From the NCBI GenBank assembly GCA_000697335.1, contig JNEM01016925.1, positions 1 to 54,431 on the forward strand: a stretch of DNA of 54,431 nucleotides, read 5' to 3'. A model generated the notes under the pieces. The model was not told the DNA's origin. It saw only the letters and a list, made by a program, of their open reading frames with translations, and ran no database searches. The translations under genes were made by a program, and so were the position numbers. The stretch comes from Conidiobolus incongruus B7586 (taxonomy: Eukaryota; Entomophthoromycota; Entomophthoromycetes; Entomophthorales; Conidiobolaceae). Shown piece after piece: positions 11,858 to 24,344 of the stretch (position 1 is the first letter of the stretch; each line of letters begins with the position of its first letter).

Positions 11858-14834
11858 AACTTCATTACAATAAAAATTTTAAAAATCAGTTCATTATCTG
11901 TATTATATTGGCTTTTATAGTTAATTGGTATCATATCCTCAATTTGATTTGTGTCTCTATTTAAAATAAACAGGTTTAAGAGGTAAGATTATTTGTTAAT
12001 AAGGAGAGTATGTTTTAGTATAAATTTATCAATTTTATAATGTAATTCATATTAAGATTGAAGTTTATAATAAATGAAGTAAAATTCTTTATAGTTTAAT
12101 ATTTAAAAAGATAATAAAGCCAAATTCTAATTGTATCAATTTATATTCATTCAATATTGTTGAATCATTTTATAATCTGAAAGCATCAACTCGGGTAATG
12201 TTATTTAGTGGTATCCTTCTTTATTAGTCGCGCATCAAATTTATCCGAAACATAGTTGAAAATATAATCAAATTGAGAAATAAAAATTTCACTATAAAAG
12301 CACAATAGAACAACACTAAAAATATGATATTTCATTCATTATTAAAAATTAGTATAAAATGAATCTATTATTTAATATTACTTATATTAGTTTTCCAATA
12401 TAACATATTTTGAATGTGACAACCTTTATAATTTGATATGTGTTTATAAGCTGTCTTGATACTATAAATAGTTTATACAGGTATAAAATTATATTTTAAC
12501 CAATTTTATCTGACCGCAATCTCATATATATATACCTACCATTTCATTTGATTTATGCATATTAAGTGTTAAAATGAACTCACTATTTATATAATAAATT
12601 AAAAAATACAAAGTTTGTTAGAGAAAAATTAAAGTGGATAAACACTTTCATTTCTTAATTTACACATGATATCAAATTACATTTCATTTGAACTTTACCT
12701 CAATTTTTAATATTCATTATATATCTAAGAGTTGAAATTATTAGTATTGAATAAAATATAAAGGCTTAATAATTATGAATAATTTTAAAAATAACCAAAA
12801 GTAGTCTAGAGTTCAAATATTTTCCCAATATTGATATATCATTTTAATAATATTAACCTTTTATTTGATCAATTTTTCGTTTATTTTTAAAAACATCTAT
12901 ACTTGTAAAAAAGGAAAATAATTTACAAGGGTTGATTGATAAATTTCAAAAATATTGCACATTTAACTAATTTTCTAGTATTTGGCAAAATCCAATTAAA
13001 TTGAGCCAATAGGGTAATTTAATAGCTGTTATTTAAATAGCTTAAACTTGATTAGGATTTTAATTTTCGCAATAGTTTGTTGAATGAAATATTATGAATG
13101 TATTATAAGCTAACTCTTTGCATCTTTTTAATTGTTGGTTAAAGAATCTAAATAGAATTTGGTATTTATAACCATTGTACCCCATTAATATTTTGGAACT
13201 ATCTAACTTTTAATAATAAAAATGTTATAATAGTGTATTATTTTATCGGTTCAAAAGTTCTATAATTGAATCAATTTATAAATATATTTGTAAAGTTTAA
13301 TTGTTATCTATTAATCATTTAATCTCCAGATATCTATCGTTCACCAAAAACATTTCATTAAATTATATATTCATACTATTTTAAATTTGTGTATTAAAAT
13401 TATCCTGAGAATATGAAGAGCCAAATTTTTGTAGTAATAACTTATTCAGCGCAAAAGATATAATCTACCAGAATCTTAAGTTAAATATTTTCAGCATTTT
13501 TTGATTTAATATGTGGAATATCTAATTTTTTTTATATAATTATATTAATATAACTAACAAATTTTATATATTAAGAATTAAACTTAGAATTACTACTCAA
13601 TTTGTTTAAATATAAATTGATTAAATGAATTTTTGCTTGAGTATTATTGTTGGTCATTAAAATTCAAATATTACAGTATAATAATAGGTAATGTTACCTA
13701 ATATGATATAATGGGCAATATTATGGTATGATAGCAATGAGAGATATATTAATTTAAATGAGACTCTGCCAAATAAATTAACCCTTCACAACTTATAAAA
13801 ATGTATTTTAATCATTTTTATAACATCACTCAATATATATTTTTTTCAATTATAATACAACAAAACTAATTAGATGATTTGATATATATGTCGTTATTTT
13901 AACCTACAATCAATATTATACCTTTATTTTATTTATAATGGCCTATTTTTGATAATTAAAAAGGATTGAAATAGAAAATCTCTTACAACATATTATAGAT
14001 TAAATGGAAAACCACTATTGGTTTTGTTGAGGACTAAATATATGTATATATTATGACGTATAATAATAGCTTTAATGATATCTTATCTATGGTAATTTAA
14101 GCATTCATAAATATATATATATTTATAAATAAATAGATGCTATTTTATTTTTGAACTCTAAAAAATAATTATTCAATAGTATTTGAAGTTTATAAATTAT
14201 AGTTTCATTTCAATTTTTAATTAGTCAATAATTAGTTTATATAATAGTAAAATTTCAGAAACTAATATGATGTTGATTGGATATAATCTTGTCCATCACT
14301 TAAGAAACTCCAATTACTACATTGATACAAAAAATCACATTGGAGGTACCTCATTTCATGAACTAATTGAATCTATCACTTTCCACTTGTAAGTCATTTA
14401 TGTCCACAAAAATCAACAATGAAAACTAATATAAGGTTATTATAAGCAAACTAATAAACATATCTTTCTATCTTCATTTCAAAAGTATCCAGTCTATAAG
14501 TTTTTCTCATAACACTCACAAAAGTATTGAGTTATGATGAGCATAAGATATTTACTTTATTCAAAGAACCTGATTAGCAGTAAGTTATCTTCAACTAATT
14601 TGGTGAACCCTATTAATTTATCCTAATTTTGCATTAACCAATTGTTTACCACTGGCAATTCCTTGTTTAAGCTCTCAAAACCTATTTCCTCTAGCAGTTA
14701 GAGCTATCAATATCAATATCTTATAATATAAAATTATAGATGATATATTTAGTAAGCTATTTTTGACTTAATTACTACAAGATATAAAATTCAAGATATT
14801 GAAATTTTGTAAAAACTAATAATAAAATATAATC
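11858..14834. other. Spacer between kelch copy 2 and pseudogene 3, 3 kb
   Basis: Mostly simple AT-rich sequence. A stretch at about 14250-14720 has higher complexity on both strands and may be a decayed gene or element, but I recognise no family and no frame stays open. Confidence 0.55.
11912..11919 (-). promoter_or_regulatory. TATA box of kelch copy 2
   Basis: TATAAAAG on the minus strand, 55-62 nt before the ATG. Confidence 0.6.
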
Positions 14835-15075
14835 TGTTTTTATTTTAAAATTGACTATTCATCTCAATTTGATAGCTAAATCAATATTAATGCTAGTTCA
14901 GGCTAGCTCTGTCAATCTATAATTAAAGGATACTTTTTAATATTTTGACCAAATCATATATCATTCACTAAATCAACTATTTAATTAAGCTTATTAATAT
15001 ATAATTTATTAAATTATATTATGAGTACTTCTCAGAAAATAAACTATTATTATAAATCTTATTATAAAACATAAT
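14835..15075 (+). mobile_element. Solo-LTR-like repeat, short form, family A
   Basis: About 241 bp, nearly the same layout as the copies at 15967-16207 (inverted) and 23047-23285. Shared blocks include ATTAAAGGATAC, CATATATCATTCAC and ATTATAAAACA. Compared with the long form (9765, 26422) about 100 bp of the middle is absent. It lies just past the 3' end of kelch pseudogene 3. Old, without a clear target duplication. Confidence 0.6.
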
Positions 15076-15249
15076 ATTATTACTTATAAATATTTTTTTC
15101 AATGATATATTCAACAATTTTAAATATATTTAAGAATGCTATAATAACTAAAAAGTTATATAAAATTTAAAATAATATAATATTAAGCTAATTACAAAAT
15201 ATTAATTTAAATAAATAAATTTAATAGTTTTCTTAGAAAGTTAAATCAA

Positions 15250-17053
15250 TCTACTTAAGGTGAGCTTACCATTTCTTAAGTTTATCTCATATTAAAAGTG
15301 AGGTAAACTTATTATTATTTGATTATTAAAGTTATTACTATATTGCAATCCCATTAGTAGACCAAATATGTTACAAGTTGAATTTTTTTAAAATAAATAT
15401 TGAAAGCTGGATTTTTCCTAGAGATTAAATTAGAAGTTGGATTCCCTATATTTCCTGCATCTTTTGGTTATTTTATTCATCTTTTAATAATTTATTATCT
15501 GATATCTGCCTTAATTTTCTATAGATAAAATAACCAATTGGCTATACAATTAAAACTCTAACCACTGTAATTATAATAATAGTATATTACAATAATTTTG
15601 ATAATGCATAAGCCATTGTATTATAAGTTCCGGCTTCATTTGGAATTGATTTTGATTAATGATTATTGAAATTCATAACAAAAGTTTTTGTATTTCATTA
15701 TATGAATTCATACCTATATAAAGTGTATTAGAACAAATGGATAATATGTAAATATTAAACTTATTATGAATCAATATTAATTGATTAATTAAAATAAATT
15801 AATCATTCTCATATAATTTGAGATTCATTTTTTTATTATTCTTTACTAATGAGTGAGAATCCATTGTCCATTTATCATAAATTAATATGATTGAATTAAT
15901 TGATATTCACTCCCACTACAAATATTATTTTAAATTTTCTCTCCAAAGATATAAACTTTGTTGCTATGTTGTGTTTTATAATAGGTTTTGAAATAATAGA
16001 TCAATTTTTGAAAAGTACTCACAATAAGATTTAGTAAATTATATATCAATAAGCTTATTTAAATAGTTGATTCAGTGAATGATATATTATTTGGTCAAAA
16101 TATAAAAAATTATCCTTTAATTATAGGTTGACAAAGCCAGCCTGAACTAGAAATAGTATTGGCTTAACTATCATATTGCGGTGGACAGTTAATTTTGAAA
16201 TACAATAATTGTAAGTATTAGTAGGTGATCTATATACAATAATCTTTCTACCTGCTGGATCCTCTATAATTGAATATATAGCAAAATTTTCTCACTTACC
16301 ATTCACTATATCTTGACTCAAAAAGACAGAAAAGAATCTAACATATGAATTATGAATCAGTGGTTTGAAATCCGACTGAATTGTAATATATGATATTAAT
16401 ACTAGAGTATCATGAAATAACTATAATCAACAGCAACAGTTTAATGGGAAGCAAGTGGAGGCAAATTTCCCTTGATAATCTAACTTAAATCACTACTCCT
16501 TCCCTCCAAAAGTCATAATTAAAAAATAAACTAATTCAGGCGATTGAAATCTAAAGGAATATATTCACCCTCCTAACACATAAAGAGCAGAGCTATCTTT
16601 GCTAGTAGCAATTGCCAGTGAAAAATAGCCTTTTGAAAAGTTAGTTATACTGGAATAATGGTCAAAGTCGGATCGCGGATTGTTCATTGAAAAGTAATTT
16701 AATAATCCATTCATTTTTGGTGATAGAGTTAGAGTTTAAAGATAAGGAATTTTGACCTCCATTGATCCATAATTTACATTTATTGCCTCTATCAACTCAA
16801 AGTGGAGTATTAAGGAATTGAAGAGTGCAATTAGTTGAGATATTGGGTAATCAGAATACTAAAAAGTGAGCAGTAATATCTTTGCAGGAGCTTTTTTGGA
16901 TTGGAAAACAGTTACAGTCGCATTAGGGATATTTTCCAATACAGATCCATAGACATATAATTTTTTATCCATATAAATGCATCGGGAACATGATAAAGTA
17001 TTAGTCCATTCACAGAACAGACTTTTAATAAATAAATTTAGCCCTAATATCAT
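15250..17053 (-). pseudogene. Kelch membrane-protein pseudogene, copy 3
   Basis: Homology to copies 1 and 2 runs the whole length on the minus strand. The first 50-odd residues are still open from the ATG at 17053 (signal peptide MILGLNLFIKSLFCEW, then SRCIYMDKKLYVYGSV). The propeller region follows with many breaks. The transmembrane and MQEVW-like tail region is recognisable at about 15430-15600, and the site of the LPHFQHE motif is at about 15290-15320. The gene is split by a family A LTR at 15967-16207, in the segment encoding the last propeller turn (VYIYGG). Many stops and frameshifts; clearly not functional. It is the most decayed copy of the array. Confidence 0.85.
15967..16207 (-). 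mobile_element. Solo-LTR-like repeat inserted in kelch pseudogene 3
   Basis: About 241 bp in the inverted orientation, starting TGTTGTGTTTTATAATAGG on the plus strand. Kelch-related sequence continues on both sides (AAACTTTGTTGCTA before; ATTGTAAGTATTAGTAGG after, equivalent to 6200-6225 in copy 1), so this is an insertion into the gene. No target duplication is clear. Confidence 0.7.
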
Positions 17054-20000
17054 TTTACAAAAATTTTAATAGAATAAATTGGATTATAAGCATATTAAAA
17101 TATATTTATTAATCGCAACTTTAACAATCATTGTCAATTTATTGAACAGGTTCTTGATTTTAGTCCATATTTCAGAAGACTTTGAAACTTCAAAACAAAA
17201 TATTTGCTTTCACATCCAAATCTTGATAGAAACAATATTTAAATGTATACATTAATATATTTCAAACATGAACAGTAGCTTTGCTATACTCATATACTGT
17301 AAAATCTCGTGTAAAAAAATACGATATAGCACCAATATTGATTCTTCAATACCCAAAGACTATTTTATATATGAAAAATTTCTTCATAATCATTCTTACA
17401 CTGATATTCAAATATAATTGGGGCGCTTTATTACAGTAATATATCAAAATTTAATAAGTGTAGATTAAACGATTGTCAAATTACCAAGTGGCTAATTTTT
17501 AAATCCTCAATATAACTTAGTGTATTAATAATTTTAAGTATAAAGGAAAATATTTTGAAACTTAATAAAAATATGTATAAAAATATACTTTCAAGATAAT
17601 TTAATCTATTTTCTTAATAATTTGTTTATTTGAAGTTGAGTAATCATTTTCTTACTCTTTTTTGTAGCTTAATGAGAACTAGTGATGAATATTGTTGTTT
17701 CATTCAAAAATCAATATTTTACCATTTCACATTCAAATGAGCTAATTGATAGATATAAATATATATACTTATATAATAAATAAATAAAATGATCAGCTAT
17801 TCGAATTATCTAAACCATTCGATAGAACTAATTACCATAAATAATCGTTGTTGTTATATTTATATCAAAATAATATTTTGAATTAATTCAGGATGAATAT
17901 CACTTTTCAATTTGTATAAAAAATTAACTTATTCAATTTTACATGTAATACAACCTTTTCCAAGGTTACAAAGATTGATGTGTAATGCTTGATGATTTCG
18001 AAGTTTTCATTATATTGATCATTTTGATCTATCATTAAATTAATCAAGTATATAATTTAATTGATTCAAAATAGCTGATAAAAGAAACGTTGAAAATAAG
18101 TCATAAAAAATATCAATTTGATACCTAAAATAGAATAATCTATATTTTAATCCATTATCATTTTAAGTAACTCGAAAATATGTTATATTTATTTAAAAAT
18201 CAAAAATTCCAAATACTTTATATAATTTTTGATTAATATTTAAAATTCTTTTATTTATCCTAATTAAATAGCAAATCTGCTTTAAAAGATATATATCAAG
18301 TTTCTCAAATATATAACTTGTAAACTTCAATATTACTGTTTAGCAAAGCTAAATTAGATTTTATTATGGTATATAACTAATAATTGTAATATATTAATTG
18401 AATTGGAAATAATATATGGAATCTATTTGTGATTATTTTATATTCACTAGCCATGAGCATTGTTTGATTAACTTATAGTATTGAATAACTAAAACAATGG
18501 ATATTAATTTCATATTGCAATAATCTAATATAAATTCGTTTCTACAGTTTTGGAAATGAATAGTTGATAAAATAACTAACAATTAATATGATATTATTAT
18601 AAACAACTAGATATAATCTTCTAATCATTATAATTCAGAATAAATTGAATTTGATCTAACTATTAATTCTCATTTAATAATTTTTGATAATAATAAATAT
18701 CTCTAGTATTTAAAAAGTTTTATATCAAATGAAAATTAAAGTTCATTATATTAGTAGTTTAAGTATGACATTGCAATTGATTAACGAAACTCAATTAAAT
18801 ATATTAAAATTAAAAGGGAGCAATCCAATGAAATTTATAAATATAAAATATTAGAGAGATGAATACCTCAATAAATATACTATAATAAACATCGAAATCA
18901 AAGAATTTTATATAATAGTTAGGCCGAGTTTATAAATAAGGAATAGTTTGATAAAACCACCAATAAATAAATTTCATTATTATGCCCAAGTATTTTATAA
19001 ATAAATATATTTTTTGTGATATCTGGAAAACTTGTTGTATCTTATATTTATAAGATAATTTTCAATAACCATCTCCAAGATTTTTATATTGGATATCTTT
19101 ATTATCCAGATATTGAAATTACATTGAAATTATTATAGTTAGTGAATTCTATAAAATAATTTTTTAGTGAAATTAATTTAAAAATTTGAAAAATGACTAT
19201 GTATTGAGTGATTAATGTAAAATATATATTCATTATATAATTACTAAAAAATATTAATACAAATGAATGGACACTGGTCAAACATTGAAACAATTTGTAT
19301 AACTTGTAATTAGATTTGAATGCATTATTCATTCTTGGTAGTTGTTGAAACATTTGAAAATGGCTATTAATGGCTACTTGATTAAATTGTTAAATCAAAT
19401 AAATGGTTTTATAAATATTCTTATACTAAAATTTTTATATTATTAGCTAGTTTAATGATTAATTATGAAATTTGAACAAGTAATAATTATTGATTAACAA
19501 GCCAATTTAATCATTGAGGCAATTCAAATTTTTCTATTTAGATCAAAATTTGTACTTTCCGAAATTATGCTGAATTTGGAAAAAAAAATTAACATAAAAA
19601 GATTAAATTCAGCTACTTTTTAAAGTTAACTCACAATTGATTATGCCATGATTGAGTTAATATTTGATTTGACTTTAAAAAATTGATTATCTGGTCAATT
19701 TTGGAAATTAAGTCTAAGGATTTTTCTTTAAAATATGCGAGTTTTTTAAGTAATAGAAAAAATGGGAATACATTTCCGGTCTTCATATTGAATATAACAC
19801 ATTAATTTATAGTATTGTATATGTCTAACAAAATCACAGAAAGAACTGTACTGGTAATTATAACAACTCTTAAATCATTTTTCTTTATAACCACTGGCCT
19901 GACCACTAATCGGATTCATAGAATTTCAAGACAGATTTGAAAATCTTTTAGAAACTAATAAATCTTGGACCTTAACAATATATAAAAACAAATATTAAGA

Positions 20001-21043
20001 AGATTAATATAATTTATTTACAACAATCTTGATAAATGAGATAACTATACCATAGAATAGATTTTTGCTAATTGAATATATAATTAGTTAATATAGTATT
20101 TAAAATCAAAATCAATAATTTTTTAATTTTATTAATATAATTGAAATTTTGATTTATTAATAGGTGTTAAAATAAACCGCCTGTTCACAAAGATAACAGC
20201 CGACATACATAATTTGTATTTATAGAAAAAAATAACCAATTATAATTCAAGAATACATAAAAATATTTTTTTCTAATAGTTAATCTATAATCTATGATTT
20301 TAAAGTTCAATTTGTTTATCTAAATTAAAACATAATATTAGTTACTAGATAATTTTTCATTTTAAAGAAATTATATATTTTTGAAATTGAAACATGAAAA
20401 TATATTACTATAGACTTATTTTCAAGTATAAAACAGATCATTAGAAGTATGGTATCACTTGAAATACTTGAATATTCAATAATCTATTACGCTCTTTTGC
20501 AAATTTCTTTGATTTCATATTTTTATTTATAAAGATTGATATTTACTTGTGATCTATTTGTTTAAAAAATGGTAGTATTTCATACCTAATGGATACAAAT
20601 CATTACTACAATATTACTAATTTCTAATATTAGGACTTTTTTGAATTGTGTGAAAAATATATTAATTTCTATTTGAACTTTTAGAAAATATATTGTGAGG
20701 CAATTTTACTAGAATCAAAATGTATAACATTTTTATTAAAATTGTATATACTGTTAAGGGAAAGTTCAGGATATTTAATAATTAAAACTTTATGATATAC
20801 TGGAAAATATCGTATCATGCTTGAACACTAATTCTCCAATATGCAAGCTAACTATTTAATGTCAACTAGATAAATAGATATTCTATCAATGCCAAATTTT
20901 AATAAACTATAATGCACCAAGTACTGAATAATGGCGCCAATAATTAAACACTGGTTATTTTAAGTTTCAATTATTAAGGATGAGGAAATGAAATAATTAA
21001 ATCCGAGTTGATGGATATATTGGTTATTGAGTATCTTGTAAAG
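17054..21043. other. Spacer between pseudogene 3 and kelch copy 4, 4 kb
   Basis: Plain AT-rich sequence. The longest open frame (19102-19353, minus) is low-complexity Phe/Ile/Asn-rich and looks accidental. No RNA gene, repeat family or further kelch fragment was recognised. Confidence 0.55.
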
Positions 21044-21053
21044 TATATAAATA
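21044..21053 (+). promoter_or_regulatory. TATA box of kelch copy 4
   Basis: TATATAAATA, 43-52 nt before the ATG at 21096. Confidence 0.6.
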
Positions 21054-21095
21054 TCACAACAAGTTAGAAATATAACTTTATTTTAATTGATAATT

Positions 21096-22706
21096 ATGCT
21101 TTTTTTGAAGATGTGGGGTTTTGTATATTTTTTATTCATACAATATATATTTGGTGTATCTAATATAATGAGGAGTTATACCACCAGTATATATCGAAAT
21201 CAAACAATATATGTGTATGATTTTTTTGCTGTGAATTCTAAACCTCCAGTTGTAACAATTTATAATTTGAAAGATGGGTCAATAGATGAGATTAATCAAA
21301 GTGCTTCCGCTTTCCAACTCGCTAATATTTCTACTGGTTATGCTCCTCATTTCTTGGATATTCCTTCCACCGTAACTAATACCAGGTCTGATGAATTATG
21401 GATGATAGGAACTGAGCTTAGTTTTGATGATAATGAAAATAAGAATGCAAAAGACCATTGGTTTAGTCAGTTATTGGTCAATCAGCGTGATATGAAATTC
21501 CATATCGATTTCATTAGCACTCCTCCTTTTGCTACTATTTCTAAAAATTATTTTTCTCAAAATATCGTGACAAATGGGAATAACTCAACTTTGTATATAC
21601 TTGGTGGATTTTCCAAACCTCTAGCACCTGAACAGGCAAATATATCTAATCTATTTTACAAATATGATTTTGGTACCAAGCAATGGAGTGATCTAAGTTA
21701 TACGATCAAAGGAAAAATCCCACCAGTTGCAACTCATCGAACTGTGGTGATTGAAGATCGATATTTGCTAGTAATGGGCGGAATTTCCCCAACTACTCAG
21801 GATAGTAATCCATATCAAATATCACCTTTTAAAGATACTCGAATAAACTCAATTGATACTCTGTGGCGATTTGATACGGTTACAGCTGAGTGGGAACTTA
21901 TCAATACCAAGTCAGCCAAGCAAACTTTCAATGATATGCTGCAGATTGGTAGATATGGTTTCTCGGCAAACGTGTACAAAGGAAAAGTATATATCTACGG
22001 CGGTGTTACTTTTCTAAACGGTGAAGAGAAAGATGAACCTTACTTGGGAGTATTAGATTATAACCAATGGATTTGGGAATGGGTTGAATTTACAACCTCA
22101 ACTCAGCAAACTTTAAATATGGGACTGAATTTCCACGACTCAGTTATTCTCAATGATCAATTGATTTTAATTCATGGTAAGTGTATAAATCAAGCTATAG
22201 AAATCAGCTTTAATCAAATAATCATAGGAAATGCCAATGAAGGTAACCAAAATAAGATTCACATTATTGATTTAAACCAAATGAACTTTACCAGTGATCT
22301 AAAATTATCAGAAACCTCTCAATCAAATATTCAGAGTATCCCAACATTTAAATTATATTATATAATTATCACGGTTCTTTTCTCCATTGCAATCATGGCA
22401 ATTACCTTATTCATACTGAAAAAATATAAAACAAAATCATCTAAATCGAACCAATACTCCAATATTCCTGATACATCAAGGTTAACGATGGAAGAAGTAT
22501 GGTCCAATCCTACAATGCCAACCAAAATATTTAGCTTTACAAATGACAATAGTTCTGGACTGTATATGTTCGATAATGGAAGCTCCAAATCTCTCAAACC
22601 CACTTTAGCGTCTAGTGAACTAAGTGATGATACAAAAACCGCGGTATATTTGAATTTACCCCACTCTCAGTACGAATTGAATACTGATGATAAATCGAAT
22701 TTGTAA
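21096..22706 (+). CDS. Kelch-ectodomain type I membrane protein, copy 4 (inverted copy)
   Basis: Exons are 21096-22176 and 22228-22706, with a 51-nt intron at 22177-22227 (GTAAGT...CATAG) at the family position. The spliced protein is 519 aa. The ATG at 21096 is chosen as the first one after the TATA box; an in-frame ATG at 21111 would also give a signal peptide (MWGFVYFLFIQYIFG). The propeller has LYILGG, YLLVMGG and VYIYGG turns. The transmembrane helix is YYIIITVLFSIAIMAITLFI, and the tail has MEEVWSNPT and YLNLPHSQYELNTDD. The tail is the most diverged, having lost the HEVD core, and it is shorter. Like copy 1, its intron has no stop and is a multiple of three. It is the only copy on the plus strand. 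Function unknown. Confidence 0.87.
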   Translation: MLFLKMWGFVYFLFIQYIFGVSNIMRSYTTSIYRNQTIYVYDFFAVNSKPPVVTIYNLKDGSIDEINQSASAFQLANISTGYAPHFLDIPSTVTNTRSDELWMIGTELSFDDNENKNAKDHWFSQLLVNQRDMKFHIDFISTPPFATISKNYFSQNIVTNGNNSTLYILGGFSKPLAPEQANISNLFYKYDFGTKQWSDLSYTIKGKIPPVATHRTVVIEDRYLLVMGGISPTTQDSNPYQISPFKDTRINSIDTLWRFDTVTAEWELINTKSAKQTFNDMLQIGRYGFSANVYKGKVYIYGGVTFLNGEEKDEPYLGVLDYNQWIWEWVEFTTSTQQTLNMGLNFHDSVILNDQLILIHGKCINQAIEISFNQIIIGNANEGNQNKIHIIDLNQMNFTSDLKLSETSQSNIQSIPTFKLYYIIITVLFSIAIMAITLFILKKYKTKSSKSNQYSNIPDTSRLTMEEVWSNPTMPTKIFSFTNDNSSGLYMFDNGSSKSLKPTLASSELSDDTKTAVYLNLPHSQYELNTDDKSNL

Positions 22707-23046
22707 AATTAATCTTTCAATTAACCATGAATTGATAATACTTTGGAAATTTTCATAAGTAACCTAATTAATCATTTTGTTATCCTTAGTGTAATTTTAT
22801 AAATCGAAAACCATTAAACTTTTGACAGCTATATTTGATGCTCAGATATTATAAGTAACTGAATATGATTTGTCTATATTTGTATTAAAGAACTTTTTCA
22901 ATATTAGTTCAGTTAAGTATTGATAAATTGAATGTTATTATAATCCCTCTATTACAAATAAATTAATTCTAGTTATTTTTTCTTAGCATGCTATTCTAAT
23001 TGTTTGGGAATATATTTTATATATTAATATTTATTAATCACTAGTA

Positions 23047-23285
23047 TTGCATATCAAGATCAACCATCTATCTCAAATTGATAGCTAAGCCAATACTATT
23101 TCTAATTCAGGCTGGTTTTGTCAATCCATAATTAAAGGATACTCTTTTTATATTTTGATCAAATCATATATCATTCACCGAATCAACTATTTAAATAAGC
23201 TTGTTAATATATAATTTACTAAATCATATTACAAGTACTTTTCGAACAATAATCTTTATTTACAAAACTTATTATAAAACACAAT
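23047..23285 (+). mobile_element. Solo-LTR-like repeat, short form, family A
   Basis: About 239 bp, closely matching 14835-15075: CATAATTAAAGGATACTC, CATATATCATTCACCGAATC, AAGCTTGTTAATATATAA, and the TTATTATAAAACACAA end. It lies about 340 bp past the stop of kelch copy 4. Boundaries are approximate. Confidence 0.6.
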
Positions 23286-24344
23286 TATAACTCTAATATA
23301 TTTGGGTCAATTGGTTTCAAATTTTACCAGTAAATTCTTGAACCTTTTGTCTTTAGATTGGCATTGATTTTATTGAAGTTATTTAAGTATTTTTCTTGCT
23401 ATTTTCTGAAGCCACTACACTATCAGCGCACATTTTATTCAATATTTGTGTATATCTTATCACCTTCATTTTCAAGATTGTGCTAAATTTCAAAAATAAA
23501 TTTTATGTCTAATTTTTATGAGATTATAAATACATCACATTCAAAAATTATCAGTTAATAAACCATGAAATATATAAATGAATTTTGATTTTTGTAAAAT
23601 GTGACATTTTGTATCATTTAATCTTAAAAGTATATTAGACCTTTGATGCAACTTTATACTTATATCGCTTTGAGATTATTATGTATAATAATTTATAATC
23701 AAAATATTATTAAATGAACTTAGAGTTTTCCAAATCTATATTATAATGATTAATACTATATAATGTGTTGAAAAATATATTATACAATGAATTATGTAAA
23801 TATAAAGCATTATTTATAATTTTGATTCATATTAATTAATCTCCACTTTGGAGATTATTCAAATAAATGAGTGTGTTTGTCTTCGATTTTTTACTTTGAC
23901 CTTGATTTATTCAATTTTTCATGCTGAAAAGTACTATAGGTTTGATGAGATTAAAAAAATTACAGAATATTAATATTTTGGTTACATTCATTCATTCATT
24001 CAAATATTTTACTTTTTTGTCAGAAACTGGGTTGCGATTAGCATAAATCACAATATATCGCATATTTGACAACTTATACATCATATTATATATATATATA
24101 TATATATATACTAAAATACACCGATAATTCGAGTTTTTCTATATTGAATTTATTTTGCTAATTCCCACTATAAATTGTTCATAAATAAAGCAAAAACCAA
24201 CCGAACTAAGTTGTCTTTAATATGCTGTAGCCATAGATAGAATTTAAGTAATTGAAAAATTGCTATAAATTTACTCTAATACGGGACTAAAAAATAGTTT
24301 CATTTATATTTATTCTAATATTATATTTATTTAAAAGCCGATAA
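23286..24344. other. Spacer with TA microsatellite, 1.1 kb
   Basis: No gene. A (TA)n run lies at 24087-24110. Confidence 0.6.

Noticed and set aside
19102-19353. 83-residue minus-strand open frame
   Set aside because: Phe/Ile/Asn/Tyr-rich with no domain, no conserved context and composition expected from random AT-rich sequence.
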